Assembly (NCBI GenBank): GCA_018067325.1
Contig: JAGPUU010000359.1
Span: 1 to 5,492 of the forward strand
Origin: Amphritea sp.
Lineage (GTDB): Bacteria > Pseudomonadota > Gammaproteobacteria > Pseudomonadales > Balneatricaceae
Direction: 5' to 3'
DNA: 5,492 nt
Part shown: positions 5,318-5,492 of the stretch, in pieces
Numbering within the stretch: the first letter of the stretch is position 1
Layout of the letters: every line of letters begins with the position of its first letter
Translations under genes and position numbers: made by a program
The notes under the pieces: model-generated
The model's input: only the letters and a program-made list of their open reading frames with translations
What the model was told of the DNA's origin: nothing
Database searches by the model: none

Positions 5318-5492
5318 ATTAATACCTCAAGCAGTTTTTGTTATTTCGAGTAGGAGGTTCTTACTTCTCTCCACAACGCGTTTCTACAGGGGATTTCGCC
5401 GCCGGTTCCCGCTGAAAAACTCTATACTTACAAGAGTTAGTATAGGTAATCGATTGAACCCAAGTATGTACATTACACGATGATCGATTGCT
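5318..5492. other. Apparently non-coding right end of the window
   Basis: No frame here has both a start and a convincing protein-like composition. On the minus strand two frames stay open from the window edge for about 35-40 codons and then stop, without recognisable motifs. The stretch holds an AT-rich dyad (5422-5445) and a short direct repeat of ATCGATTG (5449-5456 and 5483-5490). It may be the upstream region of the minus frame at 5138-5317, or the edge of a degraded element. Confidence 0.4.
5422..5445. promoter_or_regulatory. AT-rich dyad, possible operator or overlapping promoter
   Basis: CTATACT (5422-5428) and AGTATAG (5439-5445) are perfect 7-base inverted arms around a 10-base centre. 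Each arm contains TATACT on one strand, a near-consensus -10 hexamer, so the dyad could place -10 elements on both strands. No good -35 was found for either. There is no T-run, so it is not a terminator. Confidence 0.3.

Noticed and set aside
5339..5415. Plus-strand frame from a TTG reading FRVGGSYFS, faintly like the start of REP-associated transposases
   Set aside because: It runs only about 25 codons before a stop, the resemblance is a handful of residues, and no HUH motif or REP hairpins follow. Not enough to call a mobile element.
5380..5420. GC-rich patch with GGTTCCC, checked as a tRNA T-loop or small RNA
   Set aside because: No acceptor stem, anticodon arm or D-loop could be folded around it on either strand.
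1..5492. Possible defence system, CRISPR array, prophage or integron
   Set aside because: No regularly spaced repeats, integrase, Cas or phage genes were found. The dGTPase is an ordinary core-type HD enzyme in a housekeeping context, not an evident anti-phage dNTPase module.

Overview
The window looks like chromosomal core and near-core sequence of a marine-type gammaproteobacterium, at roughly mid-40s percent G+C by eye. The dGTPase and the YciH protein (with an N-terminal Cys motif) resemble the pseudomonad/Oceanospirillales versions more than the enterobacterial ones. Placing it near Oceanospirillaceae is inference; no sequence search was possible.

Left part (1-1854). The window opens inside the 3' end of an unrecognised plus-strand gene. 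It converges on a three-gene minus-strand operon, with a bidirectional hairpin terminator between them. In transcription order the operon holds a single-pass membrane protein of unknown function, a Sco1/SenC copper chaperone whose start overlaps the previous stop by one base (TAATG), and a periplasmic PCuAC copper chaperone with the exact H-X10-M-X21-H-X-M motif. Sco and PCuAC proteins deliver Cu(I) to the CuA site of cytochrome c oxidase, so this is probably a copper-delivery cassette for respiratory oxidase assembly.

Middle (1855-2442). An AT-rich divergent intergenic region contains possible regulatory sites. It leads into a small plus-strand gene encoding a two-knuckle zinc-ribbon-like protein.

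Right part (2443-5119). A plus-strand run encodes a deoxyguanosinetriphosphate triphosphohydrolase (dgt), a YciH/SUI1-family protein with an N-terminal Cys cluster, a 41-aa single-pass membrane protein, and an exported DUF4124-coiled coil-retropepsin-like aspartyl protease. It ends at a strong intrinsic terminator. Spacing and Shine-Dalgarno placement suggest that at least dgt, yciH and the 41-aa gene are co-transcribed. The protease gene may be read through a weak hairpin.

End (5120-5492). A minus-strand open frame of 59 codons has no ATG/GTG/TTG at its upstream end. It is either a gene with a CTG start or the surviving C-terminus of a disrupted gene. Beyond it lies apparently non-coding sequence with an AT-rich dyad and a short direct repeat.

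No clear defence system, CRISPR array, tRNA/rRNA or intact mobile element is visible. The most interesting candidates are the uncharacterised third member of the copper operon, the 41-aa membrane protein behind yciH, the zinc-ribbon small protein, and the odd non-ATG frame at the right end.
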